Numbered from the stretch's first letter, positions 7,522 through 17,193 are shown. The stretch: DNA of 64,000 nucleotides from Microbacterium sp. CSI-V (GCF_001984105.1 NZ_MTQM01000006.1:1-64000); one strand, 5' to 3'. Numbers and translations: made by a program. Notes: generated by a model from the sequence alone, not told the origin.

Positions 7522-9639
7522 GTGACCCCCGACCGCACCGACGAGACCCCCGACGACGGCGCCGAACACGGTGTCCTCGACGACAGCGGAAACCTCGACA
7601 CCACCAGCATCAGCATCCTCGGCGAGCACATCGCGCAGGTCAACGTCGACCTGCCGGTGTCCGACGACGATGACGTCGACGACGACGTCGTCGAGGACGA
7701 GATGCCGGTCATCGACCCCGAGTCCCGCGCCTTCGAGGTCGTCGGCATCGTGCATGTGCCCGACGCCGACGAGCTCCCGCTTCTCACGCACGTTCCCGAC
7801 CCCGAGGTCGCTGCTCCCGCGGACGACTCGGAGCTCGGCGAACCGCCGACCGGCGACATCGTCCTCGAGCCGCACGAGGGTCCCGCGGACGACGACGCCG
7901 AGGTCCACGAGGCCGAGATCGTCCACGAGGCCGAGATCGTCCACGACGACGACGACGTCGCAGCAGAGAAAGAAGCCTCGGTCGAGCCTCTCCCCGAGCG
8001 CGCGGAGGCGGATGCCGAAGCCGAGGACGCCTCGGGCGTGACGCCGGTGGACGAGGATGACGACGTCGAGGTGCTCTCCGTGGACGGAAGCGACGACGAT
8101 CTCGACGCCGCCGAAGAGCAGCCGGTCGCCGCGGAGCCGGAGCCCGCGGTCGCGGACGCGGACAGCGCCCCGGAGGCCGCCGTCGACGAACCCCACGACC
8201 TCGCCGACGGCGACACGATCGAACCGCCGACCGCGCACGGGACGGATCAGGGGAGCGAGCAGCAGGCCGAGACCCGTGAGGACGAGCCCGGCGCCTCCGT
8301 CGTGGCGGAGCCCGCGACCGAGCAGGAGCCGGCCGCCGAGCCCGTCGCGGTGCACGAGCCCGAGTCGGTGGTGGAGCACGAGAGCGCCCTCGCCTCGGAG
8401 CCGGTCGCCGCGGAGCCGCAGCCCGAGCCCGTCGCCGTCGATTCGAAGGCCGCTTCCCCGGCCGCCACCGACGAGGGAGACGCCCCCGCGCCCTCCACCG
8501 GGCCCGTGCCCCGTACCCGCGCCGAACTGGCCGCCACGGGAGTGATCGGCACCGTTCCCCTCACACGTCGAGAGGTGCACCAGGCCGACGAGGCCGCGCG
8601 CGTCGGCCGTGTCCACGCGACCGAGCGGGTGCGCACACCGGGTGCCGACGTCACGCTGGCCTCCAAGCGCCTCGGCGAGATCGACGACACGCGCGAGAGC
8701 CCCGACCTCCTCACCGCCGACCGTCTTCTCGACCCGCGCCAGATCGCCCGGCCCGAGCCCGAGGGGCTGTGGCAGCAGCTGGTGTACTCGGTGTCTCGCC
8801 ACCGCATCAACCTCGGTGACGGCCGTCGCGCCCGTGCTCGCAAGGACCTCGACCGTCGGATCGGCGCGCCGCTGGCGGGCGAGGCCCGTTTCGTCCCGGT
8901 CCTGTCGCGCAAGGGCGGTGTGGGGAAGACCACGGTCACCTCGCTCCTGGGCATGGCCCTCGCCGACGCGCGCGACGACCGTGTGATCGCCGTGGACGCC
9001 AACCCCGACCGCGGTACCCTCGCCGACCGTGTCGGTCGCGCCAACGGCCGTACCGTACGCGATCTCGTGCGCGCCCACGACGAGGTCGAGGGCTACAGCG
9101 ACGTGTCGTCGATCGTCGCCCGCGACTCGACGCGTCTGGACGTGCTGGCATCCGATTCCGATCCCCGCGTCTCCGAGGCGTTCAGCGACGAGGACTACCG
9201 CCGGGTCGCCGACGTCGCCGCCCACTACTACTCGATCGTGCTCACGGACACCGGCACGGGAATCGTCCACTCCGTCATGGAGGCGACGCTCGAGCTCGCC
9301 GACTCGCTGGTCGTGGTGGCAGGGCTGTCCGTCGACGAGGCCCGCCTCGCCTCCGAGACGCTCACCTGGCTGGAGACCAACGGGTACGCCGAGCGCGTCC
9401 GCGGCGCCGTCGTCGTGCTGAACAACGCCCGGCCGGGCGTCCCGCTCGTGCGCGAGAGCGAGCTCGAGGCGCACTTCCGCAGCCGCGTCCGCGCCGTCAT
9501 CCGGATGCCGTACGACAGCCATGTCGCCGCCGGGAGCGCGATCGCCTTCCGCGATCTGCAGCCGGCGACGCGGCAGGCCGCGCGCGAACTCGCCGCCGCC
9601 GTGGTGGAGGGACTCCGGACCCCGGCGGCCGTCGCATGA
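7522..9639 (+). CDS. MinD/ParA-like ATPase with long acidic disordered N-terminus
   Basis: 705-residue protein in two parts. Residues 1 to about 340 are extremely rich in Asp, Glu, Ala, Pro and Val and have no fold signature; they include a tandem repeat of EAEIVH. The C-terminal 250 residues are a P-loop ATPase of the MinD group with [10 protein letters not shown] (Lys464 to Thr470), [10 protein letters not shown] and a Walker B-like [10 protein letters not shown]. Similar proteins with variable tails occur in actinobacteria, some near type VII secretion genes, but none of those are here. The GTG at 7522 was chosen over TTG at 7510 because GGAGA precedes it. It overlaps def by four bases (ATGA), so both are cotranscribed. 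Function is unknown; the acidic tail suggests an interaction or tethering role (inference). Confidence 0.85.
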   Translation: MTPDRTDETPDDGAEHGVLDDSGNLDTTSISILGEHIAQVNVDLPVSDDDDVDDDVVEDEMPVIDPESRAFEVVGIVHVPDADELPLLTHVPDPEVAAPADDSELGEPPTGDIVLEPHEGPADDDAEVHEAEIVHEAEIVHDDDDVAAEKEASVEPLPERAEADAEAEDASGVTPVDEDDDVEVLSVDGSDDDLDAAEEQPVAAEPEPAVADADSAPEAAVDEPHDLADGDTIEPPTAHGTDQGSEQQAETREDEPGASVVAEPATEQEPAAEPVAVHEPESVVEHESALASEPVAAEPQPEPVAVDSKAASPAATDEGDAPAPSTGPVPRTRAELAATGVIGTVPLTRREVHQADEAARVGRVHATERVRTPGADVTLASKRLGEIDDTRESPDLLTADRLLDPRQIARPEPEGLWQQLVYSVSRHRINLGDGRRARARKDLDRRIGAPLAGEARFVPVLSRKGGVGKTTVTSLLGMALADARDDRVIAVDANPDRGTLADRVGRANGRTVRDLVRAHDEVEGYSDVSSIVARDSTRLDVLASDSDPRVSEAFSDEDYRRVADVAAHYYSIVLTDTGTGIVHSVMEATLELADSLVVVAGLSVDEARLASETLTWLETNGYAERVRGAVVVLNNARPGVPLVRESELEAHFRSRVRAVIRMPYDSHVAAGSAIAFRDLQPATRQAARELAAAVVEGLRTPAAVA
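7909..7944 (+). repeat. Tandem 18-base direct repeat in the acidic tail
   Basis: Two identical 18-base units (7909-7926, 7927-7944) encode EAEIVH twice; a diverged partial unit precedes them. Likely a slippage duplication inside disordered coding sequence. Confidence 0.85.
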
Positions 9640-10127
9640 CCGTCCGTCCCATCCGTCTCTTCGGCGACCCCGTCCTGCGCGCGCCCAGTGCGCCGATCGA
9701 GACGATCGACGACGGCATCCGGGCCCTCGTCCGCGACCTGGTCGACACGGTCGAGCCTCCGGGGCGCGCCGGTGTCGCCGCCCCGCAGATCGGTGTCGGC
9801 CTCCGGGCGTTCAGCTACAACATCGACGGCGACATCGGCTACGTGCTGAACCCCGTCCTCGTCGAGACGCGCGGCGAGCCGGAGCTGGTGGGGGAGGGAT
9901 GCCTCTCCGTCCCCGGCATCTGGCACGAGGCCCTGCGCTACCCGTGGGCGAAGGTCGTCGGCATCGACCTCGAGGGTGACGAGGTCGTGCTCGAGGGCGA
10001 GGGCCTCCTCGCTCAAGCGTTGCAGCACGAGACCGACCACCTGGACGGCAAGCTCTACCTTTCCCGCCTGCCGGCCGAGAGCCGGCGGGAAGCGATGCGG
10101 CAGATCCGCGAGAGCGACTGGTTCTGA
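9636..10127 (+). CDS. def: Peptide deformylase
   Basis: 163-residue metalloenzyme that removes the N-formyl group from nascent proteins. All three active-site motifs are present: GVAAPQIG at 46-53, EGCLSVP with metal ligand Cys89, and QHETDHLDG with His131, Glu132 and His135. Length is typical. The ATG overlaps the stop codon of the MinD-like gene (ATGA), a translational-coupling arrangement. A paralogue may exist elsewhere, as many actinobacteria have more than one. Confidence 0.96.
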   Translation: MTVRPIRLFGDPVLRAPSAPIETIDDGIRALVRDLVDTVEPPGRAGVAAPQIGVGLRAFSYNIDGDIGYVLNPVLVETRGEPELVGEGCLSVPGIWHEALRYPWAKVVGIDLEGDEVVLEGEGLLAQALQHETDHLDGKLYLSRLPAESRREAMRQIRESDWF

Positions 10128-10146
10128 CGCGTCTCCCCGACAACGG

Positions 10147-10187
10147 AACGGCCCGGCCCCTGTGTGGGGAGCCGGGCCGTTGCGTTT
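10147..10187. terminator. Bidirectional terminator between def and the acyl-CoA ligase gene
   Basis: Stem AACGGCCCGGC / GCCGGGCCGTT, extended inward by CC/GG pairs, followed by GCGTTTT. It serves both convergent genes. Confidence 0.75.
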
Positions 10188-10193
10188 TCCGCG

Positions 10194-12020
10194 TCAGGGC
10201 AACGAGACGTTCGTGGTGTTGATCGGAACGGCGTAGATGTCCTCGATCGCGTCGGCGAAGTCGGAGACGATGACGTTGCGCTTGATGCTCATCTTCGGCG
10301 TGAGGTGACCGCTCGCCTCCGTCCACTCCGTGGGAAGGATCGTGAACTTGCGGATCGACTCCGCACGGGAGACGCGGGTATTCGCCCGGTCGATCGCCCC
10401 CTGCACCTCGGCGCGCACCTTCTCGTTCGTCGCCGCGTCGGCGAGCGACAGGTCGGCCGGAAGCCCGTTGTTCGCGAGCCAGGTCGGCAGCATCTCGGGG
10501 TCGAGGGTCACGAGCGCGGAGATGAACGGCTTGTGGTCGCCGACGACGACGACCTGACCGACGATCGGGTTGGCGCGGATGGGGTCCTCGAGCGCGGCGG
10601 GGGCGACGTTCTTGCCGCCGGCCGTGACGATGATCTCCTTCTTGCGGCCCGTGATCGAGAGGAAGCCGTCGGCGTCGAACGCTCCGATGTCGCCGGTCTT
10701 GAACCATTCGCCGTCGAACGCCTCGGCGGTGGCCTCGGGGTTGCGCCAGTATTCGGCGAACACGTTGATGCCGCGCACCTGGATCTCGCCGTCGTCCGCG
10801 AGGCGCACGCCCACGCCCGGCAGGACGGGGCCCACGGTGCCGATCTTCGACTTCGTCGCCAGGTTCACGGTCGCGGGAGCCGTCGTCTCGGTGAGGCCGT
10901 AGCCCTCGAGGATGACCACGCCGAGGCTGCGGAAGAAGTGCCCCAGTCGCGGGCCGAGGGGAGCCGAGCCCGAGACGGCGTAGACGATGCGCCCGCCCAT
11001 GGCGGCGCGGAGCTTCGAGTACACCAGCCGATCGAACAGGGCGAACTTGATCTTCAGCAGGAGGGGGATCGACTTGCCCTGCTGCTCGCGCTCGGAATGC
11101 TCGATGGCCGCCGCGGCGGCGGCGCGGAAGATCTTGCCCTTGCCGCCGGCTTCGGCCTTCTGCTCGGCCGAGTTGTAGACCTTCTCGAACACGCGCGGAA
11201 CGGCAAGGAGGAAGGTCGGCTGGAAGGATCCGAGCGCGGGGAGCAACTGCTTGGTGTCGGGCTGGTGGCCCGTCTTCACGCCGGCGTGCACGTTCAGCAG
11301 GGAGATGAAGCGGGCGAACACGTGCGCGGTGGTGATGAACAGCAGAGTGGAGGCGCCGGGCGTCTCGACGACCTCGTGCAGCGCCTTGGCGGAGTTGCGG
11401 GCGAGCTCGACGAAGTTGCCGTGCGTGAGCACGCAGCCCTTCGGGCGACCGGTCGAGCCCGAGGTGTAGATCAGCGTCGCGATGTCGGAGCTGTTGGCGA
11501 TCGTGCGGCGACGGGCGATCTCGGCATCCTCGACGTCCTTCCCGCGCGAGACGAGCGCATCCAGGTCGCCGGCGTGCATGGCCCACACCTCGCGCACCAG
11601 CGGGAGGTCGCTGCGCACCTCGTCGAGGCGCTGCGCGTGTTCGGGGGACTCCACGATCGCGGCGGTCGCGCCGGAGTCGGAGAGGATCCACGAGATCTGC
11701 GTGGGCGAACTCGTCTCGTACACGGGCACCATGACGGCGCCGGCGTAGAAGAGCGCGAAGTCCACGAGCGTCCAGTCGTAGGTCGTGCGCGCGATGAACC
11801 CGACCTTCTCGCCGGGTTGGATGCCGGCGGCGACGAAACCCTTCGCGAGGGCGACGACCTGCTGCTCGAAGTCGCGGGCGGAGACGTCGCGCCAGCCGGA
11901 GCCGTCGGGAACGGCGAACAGCGCCCGGTCGGGCGTCGCCGCCACCCGGTCGGCGAGCAGGTCGGACGCGTTCGCGGACGGGTCGGCGGGAACGACGGGA
12001 GGAAGGTCGAACTGGATCAC
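10194..12020 (-). CDS. fadD15: Long-chain fatty acid-CoA ligase (FadD15 type)
   Basis: 608-residue AMP-forming ligase that activates fatty acids to acyl-CoA through an acyl-adenylate. The adenylate motif YTSGSTGRPKG is at 185-195, the second conserved stretch EGYGLTETTAP is in mid-protein, GDIGAFDADGFLSITGRKKE marks the hinge, and a basic C-terminal subdomain carries the acyl-CoA half-reaction. Size and the place next to plsC and aroG match FadD15 of M. tuberculosis (Rv2187). The GTG at 12018-12020 follows AAAGGAG by 6 bases. With plsC two genes away, a role in membrane lipid synthesis or recycling is reasonable. Substrate chain length cannot be read from the sequence. Confidence 0.92.
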   Translation of the reverse strand: MIQFDLPPVVPADPSANASDLLADRVAATPDRALFAVPDGSGWRDVSARDFEQQVVALAKGFVAAGIQPGEKVGFIARTTYDWTLVDFALFYAGAVMVPVYETSSPTQISWILSDSGATAAIVESPEHAQRLDEVRSDLPLVREVWAMHAGDLDALVSRGKDVEDAEIARRRTIANSSDIATLIYTSGSTGRPKGCVLTHGNFVELARNSAKALHEVVETPGASTLLFITTAHVFARFISLLNVHAGVKTGHQPDTKQLLPALGSFQPTFLLAVPRVFEKVYNSAEQKAEAGGKGKIFRAAAAAAIEHSEREQQGKSIPLLLKIKFALFDRLVYSKLRAAMGGRIVYAVSGSAPLGPRLGHFFRSLGVVILEGYGLTETTAPATVNLATKSKIGTVGPVLPGVGVRLADDGEIQVRGINVFAEYWRNPEATAEAFDGEWFKTGDIGAFDADGFLSITGRKKEIIVTAGGKNVAPAALEDPIRANPIVGQVVVVGDHKPFISALVTLDPEMLPTWLANNGLPADLSLADAATNEKVRAEVQGAIDRANTRVSRAESIRKFTILPTEWTEASGHLTPKMSIKRNVIVSDFADAIEDIYAVPINTTNVSLP

Positions 12021-12064
12021 GGCAACTCCTTTGTGTACCGGAAAGAAGGTCGATCGGTCCGTCG

Positions 12065-12070
12065 AGTCTA
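12065..12070 (-). promoter_or_regulatory. Candidate -10 of fadD15
   Basis: TAGACT on the minus strand, giving a leader of about 38 bases that contains AAAGGAG. Confidence 0.45.
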
Positions 12071-12132
12071 GTCGTACGCCGCCGCCGCCCTCGGCGGCCC
12101 CGGCGGTGTCGGCGCGGTTCCGCGCTGATGAC

Positions 12133-12138
12133 TAGACT
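12133..12138 (+). promoter_or_regulatory. Candidate -10 of the glucokinase gene
   Basis: TAGACT on the plus strand, back to back with the fadD15 promoter; the leader contains a strong GGGAGGGGAG ribosome binding site at about 12166-12175. Confidence 0.45.
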
Positions 12139-12179
12139 GCTGCGGGCCGAGCCGCGGGGCTTGCCGGGAGGGGAGCGCG

Positions 12180-13115
12180 GTGCGCAACATCGGTATCGAC
12201 ATCGGCGGCACGAAGATCGCCGGGGGCGTGGTCGACGAGGACGGCACGATCGTCGAGAAGCTCCGGGTGGACACCCCGATCGATCCCGCCGCGCTCGTGG
12301 ATGCCGTCGTCGACATGGCCGATCACCTCCGCCGCTCGTACGAGGTGCACGCCATCGGCGTCGCCGCGGCCGGGTTCATCAGCCGCGACCGCAGCACCGT
12401 CATCTACGCCCCGAACATCGACTGGCGCGACGAGCCGTTGCGCGCCCGCCTCGAGGGGCGCCTGGACACGCCGGTGACGATCGAGAACGACGCCAACGCC
12501 GCCGGGTGGGGCGAGTACCGTTTCGGCGCCGGTCAGGGCGTCCGCGACATGGTCATGCTCACCATGGGCACCGGCGTCGGCGGGGCCGTCGTCTCCGACG
12601 GCGAGCTGTTCCGCGGCGGCCACGGCATCGGCGCCGAGCTCGGCCACCTGCGCTTCGTCCGCGGCGGGCACCCGTGCGGATGCGGACAGAACGGATGCCT
12701 CGAGCAGTACGCCTCCGGCCGCGCGCTGCAGCGCGAGGCCAACGCGATCGCCGACGAGGGCGGCATCGGGGCGGCCCTGGCCGCCGTCCGTGCGGAGAAG
12801 GGGGCGATCCCGGGGCCTGCGGTCTCGCGCCTGGTGCTCGCCGGCGACGCCGGTGCGCTCGAGGCGCTGCGGCGGGTGGCGACGGCCCTCGGCGAGGCGT
12901 GCGGTGGTTTCCAGGCGGTCCTCGACCCCGAGCTGTTCGTGATCGGCGGCGGAGTGGCGCAGCTGGGCACCGACCTGCTCGTGCCGGTGAAGCTCGCGTA
13001 CGAGACCTCTCTCCCGGGGTACGGTGAACGTCCGGTGGCGGAATTCACCATCGCGCGGCTGGGCAACGACGCCGGTCTCATCGGGGTCGCCGACCTCGCC
13101 GGGAAGGAGCGCTGA
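12180..13115 (+). CDS. glk: ROK-family glucokinase
   Basis: 311-residue sugar kinase. The ATP-binding DIGGTK motif is at residues 7-12, the catalytic aspartate is Asp104 in ENDANAA, and the ROK zinc motif CGCGQNGC has ligands Cys166, Cys168 and Cys173. No N-terminal helix-turn-helix is present, so this is an enzyme and not a ROK repressor. It phosphorylates glucose and probably feeds glycolysis; whether it uses ATP or polyphosphate is not decided by visible motifs. The GTG start has an excellent Shine-Dalgarno sequence. The next gene, plsC, starts two bases after the stop, so they form an operon. Confidence 0.9.
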   Translation: MRNIGIDIGGTKIAGGVVDEDGTIVEKLRVDTPIDPAALVDAVVDMADHLRRSYEVHAIGVAAAGFISRDRSTVIYAPNIDWRDEPLRARLEGRLDTPVTIENDANAAGWGEYRFGAGQGVRDMVMLTMGTGVGGAVVSDGELFRGGHGIGAELGHLRFVRGGHPCGCGQNGCLEQYASGRALQREANAIADEGGIGAALAAVRAEKGAIPGPAVSRLVLAGDAGALEALRRVATALGEACGGFQAVLDPELFVIGGGVAQLGTDLLVPVKLAYETSLPGYGERPVAEFTIARLGNDAGLIGVADLAGKER

Positions 13116-13117
13116 CG

Positions 13118-13831
13118 ATGTTCTACTGGCTCATGAAGTACGTGGTCATCGGACCGGTCATCAAGGCCGTGTTCCGTCCGTGGATCGTGGGCCGACGGAA
13201 CATCCCCGGCGACGGCGCGGCGATCCTCGCCAGCAACCACCTGTCGTTCTCGGACTCGATCTTCCTCCCGCTCATGATCGACCGGCGCATGGCCTTCCTC
13301 GCCAAGAGCGACTACTTCACGGGGCGCGGCCTGAAGGGCTGGGCGACGCGCCTGTTCTTCACGGCGACGGGGCAGCTTCCGATCGACCGCTCGGGCGGCA
13401 AGGCCTCCGAGGCCTCGCTGAACACGGGCCTCGGCGTCCTGGGCCGCGGCGAGCTCCTCGGGATCTACCCCGAGGGCACCCGCAGCCCCGACGGAACCCT
13501 GTACCGCGGACGCACGGGGATCGCGCGCATGGCGCTCGAAGCGCGCGTGCCCGTCATCCCCGTCGTGATGGTCGACACCGGTGCGGTCATGCCGATCGGC
13601 CAGCGACTGCCGCGCGTCGGGCGGGTGGGGATCGTCATCGGCGAACCGCTCGACTTCTCGCGGTTCGAGGGGATGGAGAGCGATCGCTACATCCTCCGCT
13701 CGGTCACGGACGAGATCATGGTGGCCCTGCAACGGCTCGGCGAGCAGCGGTACGAGGACGTGTACGCCTCCACGGTGAAGGACCGTCTGGCCAGTGCGCA
13801 GGCGGCGAAGGCGCCGTCGGCCCGCCACTAG
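13118..13831 (+). CDS. plsC: 1-acyl-sn-glycerol-3-phosphate acyltransferase
   Basis: 237-residue membrane-associated acyltransferase that adds the second acyl chain in phosphatidic acid synthesis. The catalytic motif NHLSFSD (His41, Asp46) and the glycerol-phosphate binding motif EGTRS at 119-123 are intact. Its counterpart in the mycobacterial neighbourhood is Rv2182c. The start lies two bases after glk. The TAG stop is also the first three bases of the promptly following aroG promoter. A lysophospholipid acyltransferase of the same fold with a different acceptor is the main alternative. Confidence 0.9.
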   Translation: MFYWLMKYVVIGPVIKAVFRPWIVGRRNIPGDGAAILASNHLSFSDSIFLPLMIDRRMAFLAKSDYFTGRGLKGWATRLFFTATGQLPIDRSGGKASEASLNTGLGVLGRGELLGIYPEGTRSPDGTLYRGRTGIARMALEARVPVIPVVMVDTGAVMPIGQRLPRVGRVGIVIGEPLDFSRFEGMESDRYILRSVTDEIMVALQRLGEQRYEDVYASTVKDRLASAQAAKAPSARH

Positions 13832-13834
13832 ACT
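13829..13834 (+). promoter_or_regulatory. -10 hexamer of aroG (leaderless), overlapping the plsC stop
   Basis: TAGACT, 6 bases before the aroG GTG. TAG is the plsC stop codon. Confidence 0.6.
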
Positions 13835-13840
13835 TCAGGG

Positions 13841-15178
13841 GTGAATCAGCAGCTCCACGACCTCGACCACTGGCGGACCCTGCCCATCAAGCAGCAGCCC
13901 CAGTGGTATGACGAGGCCGCGGTGGCCGCGGCATCCGCCGAACTGGCCACCCTTCCGCCGCTCGTCTTCGCCGGCGAAGTCGACATCCTCCGCGACCGTC
14001 TGGCCCGGGCCGCCGCCGGCCAGGCCTTCCTCCTCCAGGGCGGTGACTGCGCCGAGACCTTCGCCGGTGCCACCGCGGAGCAGATCCGCAACCGCATCAA
14101 GACGGTGCTGCAGATGGCGGTCGTCCTCACCTACGGCGCGTCGATGCCCGTGGTGAAGATGGGCCGGATGGCGGGGCAGTTCGCCAAGCCCCGCTCCAGC
14201 GACACCGAGACCCGCGGCGACGTGACCCTCCCCGCCTACCGCGGCGACATCGTCAACGGGTACGACTTCACCGAGGAGTCCCGCAAGGCCGATCCCGCGC
14301 GCCTGCTGAAGGGGTACCACACCGCCGCCTCGACGCTGAACCTGATCCGCGCGTTCACGCAGGGCGGCTTCGCCGACCTCCGCGAGGTGCACAGCTGGAA
14401 CAAGGGCTTCGCGTCCAACCCCGCTAACCAGGCCTACGAGAGCATGGCGGCCGAGATCGACCGTGCGATCAAGTTCATGGAGGCCGCCGGCGCGGACTTC
14501 GACGAGCTGACGCGCGTGGAGTTCTACACCGGCCACGAGGGTCTGCTCATGGACTACGAGCGCCCGATGACCCGCATCGACTCGCGTACGGGCCTGGCGT
14601 ACAACACCTCGTCGCACTTCCAGTGGATCGGCGAGCGCACCCGCGAGCTCGACGGCGCGCACGTCGACTACTTCTCGAAGATCCGCAACCCCATCGGGGT
14701 CAAGCTGGGCCCGACGACGACGCCCGAGACGGCGCTCGCCCTCATCGACAAGCTCGACCCCGAGCGCGAGCCCGGTCGGCTCACGTTCATCACGCGCATG
14801 GGCGCGGGCAAGATCCGCGATGCCCTGCCGCCGCTGCTCGAGGCCGTGCGCGCGTCGGGCGCGACGCCCCTGTGGGTCACCGACCCGATGCACGGCAACG
14901 GCATCACCACGCCGACGGGGTACAAGACGCGGCGCTTCGACGACGTCGTCGACGAGGTGCGCGGGTTCTTCGAGGCGCACCGCTCCGTGGGCACGCACCC
15001 CGGTGGCATCCACGTCGAACTCACCGGAGACGACGTCACCGAGTGCCTCGGCGGCTCGGAGCAGATCGACGAGGCCACCCTCGCGACGCGCTACGAGAGC
15101 CTGTGCGATCCGCGTCTGAACCACCGTCAGAGCCTCGAGCTCGCGTTCCTCGTGGCCGAGGAGCTCGAGAACCGCTGA
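13841..15178 (+). CDS. aroG: 3-deoxy-7-phosphoheptulonate synthase, class II
   Basis: 445-residue plant-type DAHP synthase, the first step of the shikimate pathway: phosphoenolpyruvate plus erythrose 4-phosphate. The start MNQQLHDLDHWRTLPIKQQP, the GGDCAETF motif with the metal-binding cysteine, the KMGRMAGQFAKPRS block and the GTHPGGIHVELTGDDVTEC block are all characteristic of class II. M. tuberculosis has its aroG (Rv2178c) in the same neighbourhood. No ribosome binding site is visible; the GTG is 6 bases from a TAGACT hexamer. Pathway end products are the aromatic amino acids; trpD, a late gene of that branch, is in the same window but not linked. A strong terminator follows. Confidence 0.96.
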   Translation: MNQQLHDLDHWRTLPIKQQPQWYDEAAVAAASAELATLPPLVFAGEVDILRDRLARAAAGQAFLLQGGDCAETFAGATAEQIRNRIKTVLQMAVVLTYGASMPVVKMGRMAGQFAKPRSSDTETRGDVTLPAYRGDIVNGYDFTEESRKADPARLLKGYHTAASTLNLIRAFTQGGFADLREVHSWNKGFASNPANQAYESMAAEIDRAIKFMEAAGADFDELTRVEFYTGHEGLLMDYERPMTRIDSRTGLAYNTSSHFQWIGERTRELDGAHVDYFSKIRNPIGVKLGPTTTPETALALIDKLDPEREPGRLTFITRMGAGKIRDALPPLLEAVRASGATPLWVTDPMHGNGITTPTGYKTRRFDDVVDEVRGFFEAHRSVGTHPGGIHVELTGDDVTECLGGSEQIDEATLATRYESLCDPRLNHRQSLELAFLVAEELENR

Positions 15179-15194
15179 CCCGGCTGCACGACAG

Positions 15195-15223
15195 ACGCCC
15201 CCGATCCGTGTGATCGGGGGCGT
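15195..15223. terminator. Bidirectional terminator between aroG and pknL
   Basis: Perfect 12-base stem ACGCCCCCGATC / GATCGGGGGCGT with a 5-base loop, followed by TTTCTCGT. Confidence 0.85.
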
Positions 15224-15240
15224 TTCTCGTGCGGTGAGGG

Positions 15241-17187
15241 CTACAGCGTGGGCGTCAGCGTGACGGTGCTGCCCTGTGGCGCATTCGTTCCCGCCTTGGG
15301 GTTGGTCGAACGGACCTTGTAGATGTCCCAGTACTTGAAGCCGAGGGGGAGCGTGCCGTCGTCGATCCCGGCGTTGACCTCGAAGCCCAGGCCTTGCAGC
15401 GTGGTGACGGCCTCGCGGATCGTCATCCCGACGACGTTCTCGGGGATCTGCACCGGTCGGGGCCCGATCGACACGCGGAGGGTGACGGTGTCATTCGGGC
15501 GCCAATTGCCGCCGCCGTCGCGATCGCCGATGCCGATGACCGTGCCCGACGGAACGGAGTTGTTGTACTCCTCGGACGTGGTGGTCTGCAGCTGCGCGTC
15601 GCTCATCGCCCGCTCGGCCTGCGCGGTGGTGAGCCCCACCACGTCGGGGATCGGGCCCAGCGACGTCACGAGCGCGGCCGCATCGCCCTCGAGCACAGTG
15701 CAGCCCTGGGTGCAGTCGATCGCCTCGCCACCGGCGCGCGGGGTGATGCTGACCCCGAGCACGGTTCCCGCCCCCGCGTCCGTGAACTCCGACGTCGTGC
15801 CGGACACTCCGATGTAGGCCGACTCGAGGATGCCGTTGACCTCGTCCGTCCCCTTGCCGGCGAGGGCGGGAAGGTCGTGCGAGGCCGGGCCGATCGAGAC
15901 GAAGACCGTGACCACGGTGCCTTTGTCGAGTCGGACGTCGACCTCGGGGTCGGACCCGACCGTGGTGCCCGCCGGGATCTCCCGATCGTTGACCTCCTGC
16001 GCCTGGGCGCCGAGCTGCTCCTGCGTCAGCAGGGCCTCGGCCTGGGCGAAGCTCATCCGCGAGACGTCGGGCACGGCCACGAGCGATCCCGGACCGGACC
16101 CGAACCACCACCCGGCGGTCGCGGCGCCGGCGGCGAGCATCAGCACGAGCGCGAAGAGCCAGATGCCGCGCGTGGTGCGGCGACGCGTGCGCTGGCTCAA
16201 GCGCGTGGCGTTGTCGACGTCGTCCTGCGGGGTGGACGGCACGACCGCGGTCTGCGGCAGCACCTTGGTCAGTTCGCGGGACTCCTCGGCGCTGGCCGCC
16301 ACGGTGCCGACGGCGACGGCCCGCGCCACCTGCGGCGCGAGGCCCAACTCCTTCTCGATGTCGCGCAGTCGGGCGAGCATCGTCCCCGCGTCGAGCGGGC
16401 GCTCGGCGGGCTCGCGCTCGGTGGCCCACAGGACCAGCTCGTCGAGCTGCTCGGGGACTCCCGGGTTCTTCGCGCTCGGGCGCGGAACCGAGTCCGTGGC
16501 GTGCTGATACGCGATCTGCATCGGCTGCTCGCCCTTGTAGGGCTGCTCGCCGACGAGCATCTCGTAGAGCACGATGCCGAGCGAGTAGATGTCGCTGCGC
16601 GCGTCCGCGGTGCCGCGCGTGACGAGTTCGGGCGCCAGATACGCGATCGTGCCCATCAGCTGCGCACCGCTGGCGGTGTTGGCGGTGGTGGCGCGGGCGA
16701 GTCCGAAGTCGCCGATCTTGATCCGGCCGTCCTCGGCCAGCAGGACGTTCTCGGGCTTGACGTCGCGGTGGACGATGCCGGCGCGATGGGCGGCCGCGAG
16801 GCCGGAGAGGATGGCATCCATGATCGTCAGGGTCTGATCGACCGTGAGGCGCTTGTGCTCGCGTAGGAGCTCGCGCAGCGTGATCCCGGGCAGGTACTCC
16901 ATGACGAGGTACGCCATGTCGCCGTCCTGGCCCTGGTCGAAGACGTTGACGACGTGCGGGTCGGACAGTCGCGCAGCCGACCGCGCCTCCTGAATGAAGC
17001 GGCTCTGGAACACGGTGTCGTCGCTGAGATGGCCGTGCATGACCTTCAGCGCGACCCGGCGCTCGAGCCGCAGGTCGGTCGCGACGTACACGGTCGCCAT
17101 GCCGCCGCGCGCGATGCGCGCGCGCACCCGGTACCGGCCGTCGACGAGACGGCCGATCAGCGGGTCGGCCTGCTGACTCGTGCTCAC
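15241..17187 (-). CDS. pknL: Serine/threonine protein kinase with PASTA repeats, PknL type
   Basis: 648-residue receptor kinase. Kinase domain at about 18-280: glycine loop ARGGMATVY, Lys48, catalytic HRDVKPEN with Asp142, DFG at 160-162 and APE at 185-187. A juxtamembrane stretch leads to one membrane helix at about 342-362. The outer part (368-648) holds four PASTA-like repeats that bind peptidoglycan fragments or lipid II in this family. The neighbourhood (aroG, Rv2175c-type gene, polyprenyl synthase) identifies it with PknL; the M. tuberculosis protein lacks PASTA repeats while, as I recall, corynebacterial PknL has them. Leaderless GTG start 6 bases after TAGACT. PknB could be an alternative name, but the usual pknA/pknB companions (rodA, pbpA, pstP) are absent. 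Confidence 0.9.
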   Translation of the reverse strand: MSTSQQADPLIGRLVDGRYRVRARIARGGMATVYVATDLRLERRVALKVMHGHLSDDTVFQSRFIQEARSAARLSDPHVVNVFDQGQDGDMAYLVMEYLPGITLRELLREHKRLTVDQTLTIMDAILSGLAAAHRAGIVHRDVKPENVLLAEDGRIKIGDFGLARATTANTASGAQLMGTIAYLAPELVTRGTADARSDIYSLGIVLYEMLVGEQPYKGEQPMQIAYQHATDSVPRPSAKNPGVPEQLDELVLWATEREPAERPLDAGTMLARLRDIEKELGLAPQVARAVAVGTVAASAEESRELTKVLPQTAVVPSTPQDDVDNATRLSQRTRRRTTRGIWLFALVLMLAAGAATAGWWFGSGPGSLVAVPDVSRMSFAQAEALLTQEQLGAQAQEVNDREIPAGTTVGSDPEVDVRLDKGTVVTVFVSIGPASHDLPALAGKGTDEVNGILESAYIGVSGTTSEFTDAGAGTVLGVSITPRAGGEAIDCTQGCTVLEGDAAALVTSLGPIPDVVGLTTAQAERAMSDAQLQTTTSEEYNNSVPSGTVIGIGDRDGGGNWRPNDTVTLRVSIGPRPVQIPENVVGMTIREAVTTLQGLGFEVNAGIDDGTLPLGFKYWDIYKVRSTNPKAGTNAPQGSTVTLTPTL

Positions 17188-17193
17188 GGGACG

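Noticed and set aside
10164..12071. A plus-strand frame of 635 residues opposite fadD15
   Set aside because: No motifs, composition of an antisense frame; fadD15 has a full set of ligase motifs.
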